Below, piece after piece: positions 31,124-41,731 of a DNA stretch of 64,000 nucleotides. The stretch lies in NCBI GenBank assembly GCA_025359805.1, contig JANYDU010000009.1, positions 62,001 through 126,000 on the forward strand, written 5' to 3'. Position 1 is the stretch's first letter. Every line of letters starts with the position of its first letter. The notes beneath the pieces are model-generated. The model saw only the letters and a list, made by a program, of their open reading frames with translations. It was not told where the DNA came from and did not search any database. The translations under genes were made by a program, and so were the position numbers. This stretch comes from Bacteroidota bacterium. GTDB taxonomy: Bacteria > Bacteroidota > Bacteroidia > UKL13-3.

Positions 31124-31285
31124 GAATAAGTTTGATTAAATAAAATTCGCTTGCGCAGATTCAATTACAATAAATATTTTGGGTTCTTGTTGTTATATTG
31201 AAAAGGAAGAACTTCCTATTGCAAGTGTAAGCGATTTTTTTGAAATACAAAACCCAATTGCATAAAAAAAACGGTACTTATTTGA

Positions 31286-31852
31286 TTATCTCACAACATT
31301 TACTTCTGTTGAACTATATTCTTCTAGCTCTGTCATCTGTTTGGCAATTGATTCTATCCAAACTTGTTGTTTGGCTGCATTAATACCATGTTGTGTGTCC
31401 TCATCAAATCTTTGTTCATCTTTTCGATATTCCTCATTTGTTTTGTCATACAATTTATTAAGCACGGCAACAACATCTTTTACTTTAGTGAAATCTTTCA
31501 AAGAAATTTTTTGACGCAGCCTTCTTGCATTTAACTCACAAATATCAAAATGAAGTTGTTCATGTTTGAGCAGATACGGAGTCTCTACTTTCATATAAGA
31601 TTGAGATTTTAAGAGAATGGCTTCTACATAAAACATTCTTTGACCGTTATTTTCTTTTTGATATAAATATATAAAAGTCACAGTATAAGCTGGAACATCA
31701 TTGCCGTAACGACTTCTTTTGGCTTTAAAATGTTCTTTGTTAAGTAAAGAGTCTTTTGACCAAACGAGAGTATCCTGAGCCATTTTTTTTGAAAGCTGAC
31801 CGAATGCACATGTGCTGGAAATAAAAAATAAAATGATAATTAGATTTTTCAA
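31286..31852 (-). CDS. DUF922-like secreted protein with HExxH motif
   Basis: Signal peptide; LLKHEQLHFDICELNARRLRQ and later DEDTQHGIN. Confidence 0.65.
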   Translation of the reverse strand: MKNLIIILFFISSTCAFGQLSKKMAQDTLVWSKDSLLNKEHFKAKRSRYGNDVPAYTVTFIYLYQKENNGQRMFYVEAILLKSQSYMKVETPYLLKHEQLHFDICELNARRLRQKISLKDFTKVKDVVAVLNKLYDKTNEEYRKDEQRFDEDTQHGINAAKQQVWIESIAKQMTELEEYSSTEVNVVR

Positions 31853-31860
31853 GAAGATAA

Positions 31861-33084
31861 TTATACTAAAATCTTAACGGGATTTTCCAATAACTCTTTT
31901 AAAGTTTGTAAAAATGCAGATCCAATTGTTCCATCAACAGAACGATGGTCGCAACTTAAAGTTACTTTCATTACAGAAGCAATTTTCATTTGTCCGTTTT
32001 CAGCAACTACTGTTTCTTTTGCAGCACCAATGGCCAAAATACATGAATCAGGAGGATTTATTATAGCTGTGAATTGATCAATGCCAAACATACCTAAATT
32101 AGAAATCGTGAATGTGTTTCCTTCAAATTCATTAGGTTGAAGTTTTTTGGTTTTAGCTTTTTCAACCAATTCTTTTACTTCAGCACTAATATGTGATACA
32201 CTTTTATTGTCGGCAAATTTTACAACAGGTACAATCAAACCATCTTCAATAGCCACTGCCACTCCAACATGTATATGATGGTTCATTCTTATTTTATCAA
32301 CCAACCAAGATGAATTTACTTTTGGATGTTTGCGTAATGAACTTGCTACAGCTTTTATAATTAAATCGTTTACCGAAATTTTTACAGGGCTATACTCATT
32401 CATGGCTTTGCGAGCTTCATTGGCTTTATCCATATTAATGCTCATGGTTAAATAAAAATGAGGAGCGCCATTTTTACTTTCGGATAATCTTCTGGCAATT
32501 GCTTTGCGCATTTGTGAAACAGGAACATCTTCAAAACTTTCTTGTCCAACAATAGCGGGAAGCATAACAGAAACTTTTGCAGCAGAAGGAGCAAAATTTT
32601 CTACATCACGCTTAACAATTCTTCCGAAATCGCCACTTCCCGAAACCGATTTGATATCAATTCCTTTTTCTTCAGCAATTTTTTTAGCCAAAGGAGATGC
32701 TTTTATTCGGCTATCAGTATTTGTTGAGGTTTCAGTTTTATTTGTTGAAGTTTCTTTGCTTGGTGTTGTTGCAGCAACTTCTTCTTTTTTAATTTCGGAG
32801 GGTACAGGTTTTGTGATTCCTGCAAGGAGTGCCGAAAAATCTTCACCTTTTTGCCCAACAACGGCAATTACAGCATCCACCGGAACTGATTGCCCTTTTT
32901 CAATTCCAATATGAAGCAGTGTACCTTTTACATAATTTTCCAACTCCATAGTAGCCTTATCGGTTTCCACCTCAGCCAAAATATCACCAGGTTTTACCTC
33001 ATCACCAACTTTTTTATGCCAAGCCACAATAACACCTTCGGTCATTGTATCACTCATTTTGGGCATGCGTATTACTTCTGCCAT
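31861..33084 (-). CDS. pdhC: Dihydrolipoamide acetyltransferase, pyruvate dehydrogenase E2
   Basis: Lipoyl domain VETDKATMELE, E3-binding domain ASPLAKKIAEEKGIDIKSVSGSGDFGRIVKRDVE, catalytic LSCDHRSVDGTIG. Confidence 0.94.
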   Translation of the reverse strand: MAEVIRMPKMSDTMTEGVIVAWHKKVGDEVKPGDILAEVETDKATMELENYVKGTLLHIGIEKGQSVPVDAVIAVVGQKGEDFSALLAGITKPVPSEIKKEEVAATTPSKETSTNKTETSTNTDSRIKASPLAKKIAEEKGIDIKSVSGSGDFGRIVKRDVENFAPSAAKVSVMLPAIVGQESFEDVPVSQMRKAIARRLSESKNGAPHFYLTMSINMDKANEARKAMNEYSPVKISVNDLIIKAVASSLRKHPKVNSSWLVDKIRMNHHIHVGVAVAIEDGLIVPVVKFADNKSVSHISAEVKELVEKAKTKKLQPNEFEGNTFTISNLGMFGIDQFTAIINPPDSCILAIGAAKETVVAENGQMKIASVMKVTLSCDHRSVDGTIGSAFLQTLKELLENPVKILV

Positions 33085-33193
33085 AATTTATTTTGTAATT
33101 TTATAACTCAACAAAAATAAGAATAGAATTGATTTTAGCTACATGTTGAAAACAACTTAAAAACTTTATCCTATAAACGATAAACTTTGGAAC

Positions 33194-33988
33194 ATGAATC
33201 AATACGAAATACTTCTCAAACATATTTATGAAAACGGTACTTTTAAAAGTGATCGCACAGGGACAGGAACTCGCAGTATTTTTGGTGCGCAATTGCGATT
33301 TAATTTGCAAGATGGATTCCCTCTTATCAGCACAAAAAAGGTTCATTTAAAATCAATCATACATGAATTATTGTGGTTTATAAAAGGCGAAACAAATACT
33401 AAATATTTAAAAGATAATGGTGTAGGTATTTGGGATGAGTGGGCTGATAAAGACGGAAACTTAGGACCAGTTTATGGCTACCAATGGAGAAGTTGGCCAA
33501 CTGCCGATGGAAAACATATTGACCAATTAACGGAAGTAATTGAAACGATTAAAAAAGATCCAGATAGCCGAAGGATGATTGTGAGCGCATGGAATGTTGC
33601 CGATTTAAATAAGATGGCATTAATGCCTTGTCATGCTTTTTTTCAATTTTATGTGGCCGATGGAAAATTGAGTTGCCAATTGTATCAACGTAGTGCTGAT
33701 ATGTTTTTAGGTGTTCCGTTCAATATAGCTTCGTATGCTTTATTAACCATGATGATGGCTCAAGTATGCGGATTACAAGCAGGAGATTTTATTCATACAT
33801 TTGGTGATGCACATATTTATAGTAATCATTTTGAACAGGTAGCATTGCAATTGAGTAGAGATCCAAAACCGTATCCAAGCATGAAAATTAATCCTCTTGT
33901 TAATTCTATTTTTGATTTTAAATACGAAGATTTTACTTTAGAAAATTATGATCCACATCCATCAATAAAAGCTCCAGTAGCTGTTTAG
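33194..33988 (+). CDS. thyA: Thymidylate synthase
   Basis: [76 protein letters not shown] motifs. Confidence 0.98.
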   Translation: MNQYEILLKHIYENGTFKSDRTGTGTRSIFGAQLRFNLQDGFPLISTKKVHLKSIIHELLWFIKGETNTKYLKDNGVGIWDEWADKDGNLGPVYGYQWRSWPTADGKHIDQLTEVIETIKKDPDSRRMIVSAWNVADLNKMALMPCHAFFQFYVADGKLSCQLYQRSADMFLGVPFNIASYALLTMMMAQVCGLQAGDFIHTFGDAHIYSNHFEQVALQLSRDPKPYPSMKINPLVNSIFDFKYEDFTLENYDPHPSIKAPVAV

Positions 33989-34049
33989 TTTGTAGTTATT
34001 AGTTGATGGTAAATCAACTTAGGAGTATCTATCATCTACAAAAATAAAA

Positions 34050-35024
34050 ATGAAAACATACAAAGAACTTTATACCATCATTGAACAACAAATTAAATCG
34101 CTTAACTATAATAACGAGCCGAGAGAATTATATGACCCCATCACTTATATGCTTTCATTGGGAGGCAAACGTTTGCGTCCGGTTTTGGTTTTAATGGCAT
34201 CAGATTTATTTGGAGTAGATATAAAAAAATCAATTCAAGCTGCATTGGCTGTTGAAGTATTTCATAATTTCACTTTGGTGCATGATGATATTATGGATAA
34301 TGCCGATATCAGAAGAGGAATGCCTACGGTTCATAAAAAATGGAATCAAACAGTAGCTATTTTGTCGGGTGATTTGATGATGATAAAAGCCATTGATTTA
34401 TTATGTGAAACAGAAACGTTAAACCTTAAAAAACTCATTGCTGTTTTTAATAAAGCAGGTGCCGAAGTTTGCGAAGGACAACAAATTGACATGAATTTTG
34501 AAAGCCGAAATGATGTGAGTGTGAAAGAATATATAGAGATGATAACGCTCAAAACGGCTGTATTACTTGGTGCTTCACTGCAATTGGGAGCTGTTATTGC
34601 TGATGCAAATAATGCCGATGAAAAACATATTTATGAGTTTGGGAAAAATATTGGAATCGCATTTCAAATTCAAGATGATATTTTGGATTCATTTGGTGAA
34701 GGAGATAAAGTTGGAAAAAAAATTGGAGGTGATATTGCTACCAATAAAAAAACATTACTTTATTTAAAAGCATTGGAATTATCAAATGCATCAACACGTT
34801 CTACATTGGAAAATTTATACCAATTTAAACATGAAAATACCGACACTAAAATTTTATCAGTGATTAGTATTTTTAAAGAATTGAATGTATTAGATGAAGC
34901 CGAAAAGTTAAAACAATATTATTTAGCTGAAGCCTTCTCCCACTTAAATCAAATAAAAGTGGAAGCTATTAAAAAAGAAATATTACAAAATACTGCTGTT
35001 GAGTTGATGCAGCGTATGAGTTGA
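34050..35024 (+). CDS. Polyprenyl (E-isoprenyl) diphosphate synthase
   Basis: GGKRLRPVLVLMA, LVHDDIMDNADIRRGMPTVHKKW (FARM), FQIQDDILDSFGE (SARM) motifs. Confidence 0.95.
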   Translation: MKTYKELYTIIEQQIKSLNYNNEPRELYDPITYMLSLGGKRLRPVLVLMASDLFGVDIKKSIQAALAVEVFHNFTLVHDDIMDNADIRRGMPTVHKKWNQTVAILSGDLMMIKAIDLLCETETLNLKKLIAVFNKAGAEVCEGQQIDMNFESRNDVSVKEYIEMITLKTAVLLGASLQLGAVIADANNADEKHIYEFGKNIGIAFQIQDDILDSFGEGDKVGKKIGGDIATNKKTLLYLKALELSNASTRSTLENLYQFKHENTDTKILSVISIFKELNVLDEAEKLKQYYLAEAFSHLNQIKVEAIKKEILQNTAVELMQRMS

Positions 35025-35046
35025 TTGTATTTTTATTGTTTTATAT

Positions 35047-35274
35047 TTGAGTATAAATTTATATAAGATGAAAATTAAAGACATCGGATTATTTTTTGCG
35101 GGAGCTGCAGTTGGTGCGGGTTTAACTTGGCTATTTACTACTGATGATGGAAAAGAATTACTCGATAAATTAAAGGAAAAAGCGGTTGATTTTAAAGATG
35201 AATTGGATGATAGTTTAGAAAATATCAAACAAGCATTTGATGATTCAAACAATACAGAATCAAATAAATCATAA
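35047..35274 (+). CDS. YtxH-like small membrane protein
   Basis: 75 aa, N-terminal TM (LFFAGAAVGAGLTWLFTTDDGKELLDKLKEKA) then amphipathic helix. Confidence 0.7.
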   Translation: MSINLYKMKIKDIGLFFAGAAVGAGLTWLFTTDDGKELLDKLKEKAVDFKDELDDSLENIKQAFDDSNNTESNKS

Positions 35275-35642
35275 TGGAACAGCCATCACCAAAAGAGCAT
35301 TTTTTTTCAGACCTTAAAAATCTGGTTGTTGACTATTTGCAAAACAGGCTTGAACTTGTAAGGCTATCAGCATTTGAAAAAATTGCAAAAATAATTGCCT
35401 TATTATTTTCTGGGATGATACTTACTATGCTAATTTTTTTTAGTGTACTATTTATAAGTTTAATGGCGGGTTTTTATTTTAGTAATCTATTTCAAAATAC
35501 ATTTTATGGTTTTGCTATTGTTGCCGGATTTTATTTAATCACATTTATTGTTTTATTTATTTACCGAAAACAACTTATCGAAAAATTTATTGTTAATGCA
35601 GTTGTAAAAGTTTTATTTGAAGAAGAGGATGAAACAAAATAA
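35274..35642 (+). CDS. Phage_holin_3_6/DUF1469-like membrane protein
   Basis: 122 aa, LKNLVVDYLQNRLELVRLSAFEKIAK then two TM helices; overlaps neighbours on both sides. Confidence 0.7.
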   Translation: MEQPSPKEHFFSDLKNLVVDYLQNRLELVRLSAFEKIAKIIALLFSGMILTMLIFFSVLFISLMAGFYFSNLFQNTFYGFAIVAGFYLITFIVLFIYRKQLIEKFIVNAVVKVLFEEEDETK

Positions 35643-35979
35643 AATAAACCATTTACAAAATTTATTGACAGAAAAAAGCAGACTGCAATCTGTTATTCAA
35701 ACTCAAGAAACTGAATTAAAAAATAGTGTGGAGTATTTTCAATCCAATTATAAAAGTATTGTTTGGGAACACATCAATCCATTTAAAGGAAATGTAACAG
35801 CTAATGGGATTATAAATTTTTTAGGGAGTGATGTATTGCCTTTAGTTACTGGAGTTGGAGAAAAAAAAGAAGCTTCAACAATTAGTAAACTATTAGCCAA
35901 AGGTATTCGATATGCTTTATTAACAGCGGGAGTTAGCTTGGTTAAAAAAATGGGAACTGATAAAAAAATGTCAAAGTAA
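35617..35979 (+). CDS. Hypothetical protein, third gene of YtxH/holin-like cassette
   Basis: 120-aa ORF, start overlaps the previous gene by 26 nt. Confidence 0.6.
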   Translation: MKKRMKQNKINHLQNLLTEKSRLQSVIQTQETELKNSVEYFQSNYKSIVWEHINPFKGNVTANGIINFLGSDVLPLVTGVGEKKEASTISKLLAKGIRYALLTAGVSLVKKMGTDKKMSK

Positions 35980-36013
35980 ATAAAAGTATTAATATACTTT
36001 TATATAAAGATTT

Positions 36014-36745
36014 TTACATCAATACTTCGCCTAAAACGATATGTGATTTAAGTTCCGAAAATCCTTCGGTATGATGTTGGTAAAACGCTACTACATTTTC
36101 AAGCAATTGTTTTCTTTCAGAATATATCAGTTTAACGGTGTTCATTTCATTAAAGTCACAAGCTAATAATTGCGAAATTTTTTCACTCAAAAAAGGCTCA
36201 ATTTGAAATGGATTTCTTTTGTCGTAGGATTCAAACAAACCTTCTTTACTGTCAAAACCATTGGTGCTTTCAGTATACGCTCCCTTTGGAAAAAAACCTA
36301 AGTAGCGAGATAATTGCAATAAAAAATATAATGGAAAATTAGTGGTCTTCTCATCATCTAAATCCAAAATTTGAATAGCATGAAACAGGAACTCAAACAA
36401 AGGTTTATCTGTAAGGTTTTCTTCTCGTAAAGATTTATACATAACCTCTGCCATAAACATAGCCACTGAACTTTTTATCATATTAAAATGTAATGAGTTT
36501 AATACCGGAAAACATTTTAATTCTTTGATACGCTGTAGGTTCTTATTTTGTTGATGATAGGATTCTAATTCGAGTAAAGTGAGGGGCAATAATTGCGAAG
36601 GGCGTATGTTTCCTTTTTTTGAGCGAACGCCATTTATTAAATAGGATTGAATGCCATGTGTATCGGTGAAACATTTCAGTACCACACTGCTTTCTGAATA
36701 GTTAACAGTTCTTAAAACGATTGCGCGGCATTTTGTTAACGACAT
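36014..36745 (-). CDS. recO: DNA repair protein RecO
   Basis: CRAIVLRTVNYSESSVVLKCFTDTHGIQSYLINGVRSKKG N-terminal OB fold; typical length. Confidence 0.92.
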   Translation of the reverse strand: MSLTKCRAIVLRTVNYSESSVVLKCFTDTHGIQSYLINGVRSKKGNIRPSQLLPLTLLELESYHQQNKNLQRIKELKCFPVLNSLHFNMIKSSVAMFMAEVMYKSLREENLTDKPLFEFLFHAIQILDLDDEKTTNFPLYFLLQLSRYLGFFPKGAYTESTNGFDSKEGLFESYDKRNPFQIEPFLSEKISQLLACDFNEMNTVKLIYSERKQLLENVVAFYQHHTEGFSELKSHIVLGEVLM

Positions 36746-36845
36746 TTTATTTTAGTGACGAGGGGATGAAGTTATGAAGGTAAAGGATATTGGTAAAATA
36801 AATTCTCCTCATCAATTTATCACCTAATATTTCCATTTTCTTTTT

Positions 36846-39146
36846 TTAATTGATAAACAAAATTTTTCCAACCCATTGTTGTGTTGCATCGCTGTTTGAA
36901 GAATAAATAATATACACTCCTGTGGCGGCACGTTTGCCAGTTAAATTTAATCCATTCCAAGTTGCCATTCCACCGTTTGATTTTGTTTCGTAAACTAAAT
37001 TTCCGGCAATATCTGTAATCTTTACATTGGCATCATTTACCAAACCTCTAATGGCAATCAAACCATGGTAATCTGGGCGCACAGGGTTTGGGTAAATTAA
37101 AGCTTCGCCTTGTTCATCGGTTCCAATTGTTGCCGTTCCTGAGTATGAAATGATTCCATTTTCGGTAGCAAAAAATACTTCTCCAGTTTTATCATTAATG
37201 CCAATTTCATATACTGCATTTGCCAATAAAGGGCTATTGTTTGTTGTAAAATTTTTAAGTACAGTATAACCATCTTCAGATACAAGCCATACGCCATTTT
37301 TTGTTCCAATCCATTTTCTGTTTGCAGCATCTACTTTAATACAGTAAATAGCCTCTGTTCCTAAAAAATTAGAATATACCAAACCTGTTTTAATTACAAT
37401 TTGTTGTGCATCAAAATTTCCATTTGCTGTAAAAATATTTTGAGTATTGCTAAACACACATAGTCCTTGATCAGTTCCAACCCACATCTCTCCTTTCATA
37501 TCTTTAGTTGCACAAAAAACAACATTGCTTGGTAAAAACCCATTGAGTTTATCTTTTGTAAGTGTTTTAGTTTGATGATTGCCTAATGAATTTGACGGGT
37601 CATTTTTATCATCGTAAATTAATATTCCTTGGTTGGATGAATTTAAAACCCATTTGTAATTATTGTCATCAGTAGTGATAAAAGCAGTTTTTGTATCTAT
37701 TGGAATTTTATAGGAAAACCATTGATTATTTCTGTTTTTAACGGATAGTTCTTTGGTTACTCCAAAATTACTAACCCATAAATTTCCGTTTTTATCAAAA
37801 CAACTTCCCGTTACCCAAACTCCACTTCCAACAAAATCTTTTAGGGTACTATTTGTTGTATCATAAACAGTAACACTTAAATTGGGTTGATAAGATATTT
37901 CATATAGCCCATGCCCAAGTGTGGCAAAAAAAGCATGATTGGTTATTGGATCTATTGATACATCAATAAAGTCTCTTGCATTATCAATTTTTGGGTTTCC
38001 GGTTTGAGTATAATTGTACCAGGTATTATCAGTAAAACGATAAAATTTATTGTTGTTATAATTTGGTCCCCAACCTCCTGTTGTTCCAAAGCCAACTATA
38101 GAACCTGCCGCCACTAATAATGAATTATCATTTATGTTATAAGTCATTCGGGTGGCTGTATTTGCAACTGGCCCCGATGGAAAAAAATATTCCATCGATC
38201 CATCCACATGATTTAATATTAAACCTCCATCATTTGATATGGTAAATATCATATCTTCATTTGCAATTAATGAACCATTAAGAGCATTGAGATTTTTCGT
38301 TTGAAGTCCCCCTAACTCATCTTCAATATAAATGTTTTTTGAAGTGGTGCACACTAATTTTCCATGGTTTATTTGCATGGTAATTGGATTTTTTATGATG
38401 GGAGAAAATGTTGACCAAATTGTTCCATCATAGGTTTGAAGTGTGCTATCAATGATTGCATACAATTTGTTTCTAAATGTAGCTAATAAATTAGTGTTTC
38501 CTGATGTTGTGAACATTGACCAAGAGTGATAATCACTTAAATTAAAACTGCTCATTGATGCCTTATAAATTCCGTTTGCGCTGCTTAGGTATAAATAGTT
38601 TTGAAAAACTTCAGCATCAAAAAATTCAACATTACTTCCATTTGCTCCAAGGTTAGAATAAGAATCAACAATTAGTTTTTTTTTCATATCAACAACAATA
38701 ATTCCTATGCTGCTTGATAAGTAGGCAAATTCATTATAAAACGAAATATTATTGATGCGCTTTTCACCGATGGTGATTTGGTTTAATATATCATTAATAT
38801 TATAAATGGTTGTTCCTTCAATAACATCAATATTCGTATTGTTGTATATAACAATAATGGAATTGGTGGTAGGATTATTTGCTAAAATTTTAACATTCAC
38901 ATCTGAAAGTCCGTTCACTCTCGAAAGAATTTCTACACTTTTATCATTTTCGTCATAAGTAAAAATACCACTTGCCGACCCCACGTATATTTTGTTACCA
39001 TTTTCGCACAAGGTATTATTGTTTGAATACGGTAAATGTACTCTCCAACTTTCTATTGCGGGTATTTTTTGCTGACCAACAACTTGAAGCGATAATAAAA
39101 TGAGTACAACTGATGGAAGAAAATATGAGCTAACTTTTTTTATCAT
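36846..39146 (-). CDS. porZ: PorZ-like two-component-regulator-propeller protein with T9SS type A C-terminal sorting domain
   Basis: Signal peptide, repeated WVGTDQGL/WIGTKNGVW propeller repeats, C-terminal YPNPV...VKITDIAGNLVYE...ATGVYIIY sorting domain; adjacent to recO; start refined to 39146. Confidence 0.78.
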   Translation of the reverse strand: MIKKVSSYFLPSVVLILLSLQVVGQQKIPAIESWRVHLPYSNNNTLCENGNKIYVGSASGIFTYDENDKSVEILSRVNGLSDVNVKILANNPTTNSIIVIYNNTNIDVIEGTTIYNINDILNQITIGEKRINNISFYNEFAYLSSSIGIIVVDMKKKLIVDSYSNLGANGSNVEFFDAEVFQNYLYLSSANGIYKASMSSFNLSDYHSWSMFTTSGNTNLLATFRNKLYAIIDSTLQTYDGTIWSTFSPIIKNPITMQINHGKLVCTTSKNIYIEDELGGLQTKNLNALNGSLIANEDMIFTISNDGGLILNHVDGSMEYFFPSGPVANTATRMTYNINDNSLLVAAGSIVGFGTTGGWGPNYNNNKFYRFTDNTWYNYTQTGNPKIDNARDFIDVSIDPITNHAFFATLGHGLYEISYQPNLSVTVYDTTNSTLKDFVGSGVWVTGSCFDKNGNLWVSNFGVTKELSVKNRNNQWFSYKIPIDTKTAFITTDDNNYKWVLNSSNQGILIYDDKNDPSNSLGNHQTKTLTKDKLNGFLPSNVVFCATKDMKGEMWVGTDQGLCVFSNTQNIFTANGNFDAQQIVIKTGLVYSNFLGTEAIYCIKVDAANRKWIGTKNGVWLVSEDGYTVLKNFTTNNSPLLANAVYEIGINDKTGEVFFATENGIISYSGTATIGTDEQGEALIYPNPVRPDYHGLIAIRGLVNDANVKITDIAGNLVYETKSNGGMATWNGLNLTGKRAATGVYIIYSSNSDATQQWVGKILFIN

Positions 39147-39245
39147 GATGATATAAAACGCAATGGATATAAAAATGTTGTGAATTTGCTTGTTGCGAAA
39201 ATAGAAAATAATCACATTGCTTTTTTTCTATTTTTGCCAACTATT

Positions 39246-41609
39246 ATGTGGCAGCTATTTGGTACTTTTATTATTCGTAATCGGTTTTGGTTACTCATTG
39301 CGTTGGGTATTTTAACCATTTTTGCAATTTATGAAACCACTAAAGTGCAAATGACGTATGATTTTGCAAAGGTTGTTCCTGATGATGATGCCGACTTAAT
39401 TGAATATCTCAAATTCAAAAAAATGTTTGGTGAAGATGGAAATGTATTGGTGGTGGGTGTGCAAAATGATAAATTATTTCAGAAAGATTTTTTTAATGAT
39501 TGGTTTCAACTTACAAAAAATGTAGAGGCAATTGATGGTGTTGAAAAAGTGGTTTCTCTTGGAAATATTTATCGCCTTGAAAAAAATGAAGACTTACATC
39601 AACTTGCATTGCAGCCACTTTTAACAAAACCATTTGATACCCAATATGAAGTGGATTCATTCAAAAATGTTATTGAATCCTTGCCTTTTTATAGAGGCTT
39701 ATTATACAACCCTGAAAGCAATGTAACACTACTTGCCATTACGCTTACAAAATCAAAATTAGATTCAAAAGAACGTATTCCATTGGTGCAAAATATTGAA
39801 ACCATTTGCAATGCTTTTGGTACAAAATATGGTACACAAATTCACTTTTCGGGGTTGCCATATGTGCGTACTATTTACTCCTCAAAAGTGGCAGGCGAGG
39901 TAAAAATATTTACTTACTTATCGGTATTGGTTACGGCTATTTTTATTTTTATTTTCTTTCGTTTTTTTTCGGCAGTAATCTTCTCATTAATTGTTGTAGT
40001 TATTTCTCTGTTGTGTACGCTGGGAAGTATTCATTTGTTTGGCTTTCGCATCACATTATTAACAGGAATTATTCCTCCATTAATGGTTATTATTGGTATT
40101 CAAAATTGTATTTATTTACTCAATGTTTATCATCAAGAATTTAGAATACATGGCAATAAAATGTTGGCTATAATTAGGCTCATTTCTAAAAATGGATTGC
40201 CTCTTTTTTTAACCAATGTAACTACAGCAGTTGGCTTTTGTGTATTTAGTTTTTCGGGTAGTGCTATTCTTGATCAATTTTCCATTATTTCTGGAATAAA
40301 TATTATGTTGGTGTATATTATTTCGTTGGTATTTATTCCAATTGTATACAGCTATTTACCTCCGCCAAAATATAAACATACCAAGCATTTAGATAGTGTA
40401 AGATTAAACAAAGTGATGGAGTTTTGTAACTACCTTGTTTACCATCATCGTAAAAGTATTTATGTGGTTACTATTTTACTTTGTGCGGCATCAATATATG
40501 GTTCGTTTCAAGTAAAAAGTTTAGGATATGTAGTTGATGATTTGCCAAAGCACGATCCTGTTTACACTGACTTAAAGTTTTTTGAAAAGAATTTAAAAGG
40601 GGTTTTACCTTACGAAATTAGAATTGACACCAAAAAAGATGGTGGCGTAAAAGATTATGCTACGCTTCAAAAAATGAATAGGCTGCAAAAAGAATTAGCC
40701 GATTTCCCCGAATTGTCAAGAGCAGTAAGTGTGGTTGATTTTTTAAAATTTGCCAATCAAGGTTATCATGGTGGCGATGCAAAATATTATATCATTCCAA
40801 ATGTGTTAGACATCACAGATATTATTTCTTATCTCCCCAAAAAAGAGGCAGGAAAAGCGAATAATAATTTGTTGAAATCAATGGTGGATAGTAACTACAG
40901 AGTAGCTCGGATTAGTGTTCAAATGGCAGATATTGGTTCGGTAGAAATGAAAAATTTAAATGCAAAAGTGCAAGCCAAAGTGGATGAAATTTTCCCTAAA
41001 GATAAATATGATATTACACTTACTGGAACCAGTTTAATATTTTTAAAAGGGAATGATTACCTCGTTCAAAATTTATTACAAAGTATGATTGCTGCTCTTG
41101 TAATTATTTCATTGATGATGGCATTTTTATTTTTTAGTTGGAAGATGGTCATGATTTCATTAGTACCCAATATTGTTCCATTGCTGATGACGCTAGGAAT
41201 TATGGGCTTCTTCGACATCCGTTTAAAACCATCAACCATTATTATTTTTAGTATTGCTTATGGAATTGTGGTTGATTTTACCATTCATTACTTAGCTAAA
41301 TACAGACATGCACTCAAGAAAAATAATTGGAATATGGCTATTGCTATTCCCGAATCATTGCGTGAAGCCGGGCCAAGTATTATATATACAGCTGTTGCTT
41401 TATTTTTTGGCTTTATCATTTTTGCTGCATCTAATTTTGGAGGCACGGTGGCATTAGGGGTATTAACTTCATTATCATTATTGTTTGGTATGTTAATGAA
41501 TTTATTGTTGTTGCCATCTTTGCTTTTATCTCTCGAAAAATCCATCAACCCCGAAAAAGAAATGAGCCGTTCATTGGTTGAGATAGAGCCAGAAGTTGGG
41601 GACGAATAG
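39246..41609 (+). CDS. RND/MMPL-family transporter (HpnN/YdgH-like)
   Basis: Two RND-like TM bundles, e.g. GIIPPLMVIIGIQNCIYLLNVY and FSIAYGIVVDFTIHYLAKYRH; start refined to MWQLFGTF at 39246. Confidence 0.88.
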   Translation: MWQLFGTFIIRNRFWLLIALGILTIFAIYETTKVQMTYDFAKVVPDDDADLIEYLKFKKMFGEDGNVLVVGVQNDKLFQKDFFNDWFQLTKNVEAIDGVEKVVSLGNIYRLEKNEDLHQLALQPLLTKPFDTQYEVDSFKNVIESLPFYRGLLYNPESNVTLLAITLTKSKLDSKERIPLVQNIETICNAFGTKYGTQIHFSGLPYVRTIYSSKVAGEVKIFTYLSVLVTAIFIFIFFRFFSAVIFSLIVVVISLLCTLGSIHLFGFRITLLTGIIPPLMVIIGIQNCIYLLNVYHQEFRIHGNKMLAIIRLISKNGLPLFLTNVTTAVGFCVFSFSGSAILDQFSIISGINIMLVYIISLVFIPIVYSYLPPPKYKHTKHLDSVRLNKVMEFCNYLVYHHRKSIYVVTILLCAASIYGSFQVKSLGYVVDDLPKHDPVYTDLKFFEKNLKGVLPYEIRIDTKKDGGVKDYATLQKMNRLQKELADFPELSRAVSVVDFLKFANQGYHGGDAKYYIIPNVLDITDIISYLPKKEAGKANNNLLKSMVDSNYRVARISVQMADIGSVEMKNLNAKVQAKVDEIFPKDKYDITLTGTSLIFLKGNDYLVQNLLQSMIAALVIISLMMAFLFFSWKMVMISLVPNIVPLLMTLGIMGFFDIRLKPSTIIIFSIAYGIVVDFTIHYLAKYRHALKKNNWNMAIAIPESLREAGPSIIYTAVALFFGFIIFAASNFGGTVALGVLTSLSLLFGMLMNLLLLPSLLLSLEKSINPEKEMSRSLVEIEPEVGDE

Positions 41610-41731
41610 TTTTGGGATATATTTTCAACTCTTTCATTTCTAACTAACAACTCCTATTTTCGCACACTTTTTGAGATTATTGATGAGAGATTGATACCTC
41701 TTATTCACACTTCTCACCAATCACTACTAAA

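Noticed and set aside
32504-32914. 136-aa plus-strand ORF opposite pdhC
   Set aside because: Antisense to pdhC linker/lipoyl region; compositionally a shadow ORF.
35274-35642. Possible prophage because of the holin-like annotation
   Set aside because: Phage_holin_3_6/DUF1469-type proteins are common chromosomal membrane proteins; no other phage genes are near.
41288-41650. 120-aa minus-strand ORF opposite the MMPL transporter end
   Set aside because: Almost wholly antisense to coding sequence; no recognisable domain.
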